DNA of 5,839 nt from the NCBI GenBank assembly GCA_946481585.1, contig CAMLOF010000193.1, forward strand, positions 1-5,839, given 5' to 3'. Shown one piece after another: positions 5,612-5,839 of this stretch (its first letter is position 1; every line of letters begins with the position of its first letter). The stretch comes from an uncultured Macromonas sp. Its GTDB lineage: Bacteria; Pseudomonadota; Gammaproteobacteria; Burkholderiales; Burkholderiaceae. The position numbers and the translations under genes are program-made. The notes under the pieces were generated by a model. It had not been told where the DNA came from, searched no databases, and worked only from the letters and a program-made list of their open reading frames with translations.

Positions 5612-5626
5612 ACAGTAATTCACTGT
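5612..5626. repeat. small dyad over the helicase stop codon
   Basis: ACAGT (5612-5616) and ACTGT (5622-5626) are inverted around AATTC. The dyad covers the helicase stop and lies 55 bases upstream of the low-G+C gene start. It could be a weak transcript end, an operator, or part of an element boundary; no T-run is present. Confidence 0.3.
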
Positions 5627-5839
5627 AGTTGTACTCCAAACTGACCTCCCCCACCCACACCCAATATCAACCGCTGCGTCGCCCGAGTAGCCCCCACATA
5701 GAACAGCCGCGCTTCCTCGCGCTCGTCCTCACCCGGCGTGGGCATGTGCCCCACGCCCACCAGCGCCACCACGGGGAATTCCAGCCCCTTGCTCACGTGC
5801 ATGGTCATCACCTTGATGGAGTCGGCGGCGGGGTCAAAC
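5620..5839 (-). CDS. UvrD/Rep-family ATP-dependent DNA helicase, C-terminal end
   Basis: Only the last 72 residues are in view; the gene begins beyond the window. They hold two diagnostic motifs of superfamily 1A helicases. The motif V region is VMTMHVSKGLEFPVVAL (the TxHxxKGLE(F/W) type). Motif VI is EEARLFYVGATRATQRL, whose Arg in the TRA context corresponds to the ATP-contacting arginine. The protein would act on DNA in the cytoplasm; whether it is UvrD, Rep, an AddA-like or another member cannot be told from this end. After motif VI only about 15 residues remain (ending GQFGVQLQ), fewer than in E. coli UvrD or Rep, although some family members end this way. G+C drops just past its stop at 5620-5622, so the final residues may have been altered by an insertion there. 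Confidence 0.88.
   Translation of the reverse strand, partial: FDPAADSIKVMTMHVSKGLEFPVVALVGVGHMPTPGEDEREEARLFYVGATRATQRLILGVGGGGQFGVQLQ

Larger units (their letters stand above)
4611..5620. mobile_element. candidate inserted low-G+C segment with short terminal inverted repeats
   Basis: ATTTACTGTCC (4611-4621) and, read inward on the minus strand, AATTACTGTCC (5620-5610) match at 10 of 11 positions. They lie at the two edges of the low-G+C stretch, the left one overlapping the T-run of the glnS terminator and the right one the helicase stop codon. No transposase, integrase or target duplication is seen, so the element type is unknown and the limits are tentative. Besides the 4730-5557 gene, the segment holds only the hairpin and attC-like sequences at 4667-4735. 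Confidence 0.25.
4717..5645. repeat. 10-bp direct repeat flanking the low-G+C gene
   Basis: CCAAACTGAC occurs at 4717-4726 and again at 5636-5645, on either side of the minus-strand gene. A near copy, AAACTGTC, is at 4659-4666. The positions suit recombination ends, but a 10-mer pair in a 5.8-kb window is expected several times by chance. Confidence 0.25.

Noticed and set aside
4611..5620. Insertion sequence with transposase
   Set aside because: The only gene inside has no DDE, HUH or serine/tyrosine recombinase motif that I can see, so a self-mobile IS is not supported. Only a candidate passenger segment is reported.
5375..5644. Plus-strand open frame of 89 codons overlapping the start of the low-G+C gene
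   Set aside because: It lies opposite the N-terminal part of the 275-codon gene and runs through the helicase end; no ribosome site or recognisable sequence.

Overview
The window looks like a chromosomal segment of a high-G+C betaproteobacterium, most likely of the order Burkholderiales (Comamonadaceae-like). This placement rests on the strong G/C-ending codon bias, the style of the glutaminyl-tRNA synthetase and helicase proteins, and the presence of GlnRS. It is an inference from composition and protein character, not from a marker gene.

Layout from left to right. (1) Positions 1-246 (+) are the last 81 residues of an alpha/beta-fold hydrolase. (2) Converging on it with an 11-base gap is a complete uppP (undecaprenyl-diphosphatase, 258-1082, -). 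The two stop codons lie in opposite arms of one hairpin. (3) Upstream of uppP on the same strand is a small exported protein (1141-1611, -), rich in Pro/Val and then His/Asp/Arg/Trp. The two genes are separated by an 11-bp perfect stem-loop. (4) A 155-base divergent intergenic region (1612-1766) carries small dyads and promoter-like motifs. (5) glsA (glutaminase, 1767-2708, +) is followed after 19 bases by glnS (glutaminyl-tRNA synthetase, 2728-4563, +), and glnS ends in a good intrinsic terminator. (6) From about 4611 to about 5620 lies a stretch of clearly lower G+C. It holds one unrecognised 275-residue gene on the minus strand (4730-5557), with hairpin, attC-like and terminal-repeat-like sequences at its edges. 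(7) Positions 5620-5839 (-) are the C-terminal end of a UvrD/Rep-type helicase and return to host-like composition.

Functionally, most of the window is housekeeping: lipid-carrier recycling for cell-wall synthesis (UppP), and glutamine use by hydrolysis (GlsA) and by tRNA charging (GlnS). glsA and glnS are close enough to be co-transcribed. A shared 10-base motif that includes a -10-like TAGAAT precedes both. In front of glnS it is placed so that transcription could begin at the start codon itself.

The best candidate for something undescribed is the low-G+C gene between glnS and the helicase. It looks like an acquired single-gene insertion (cassette, small element or orphan island gene) encoding a protein I do not recognise. 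The boundary repeats are suggestive but short, and each could be chance.
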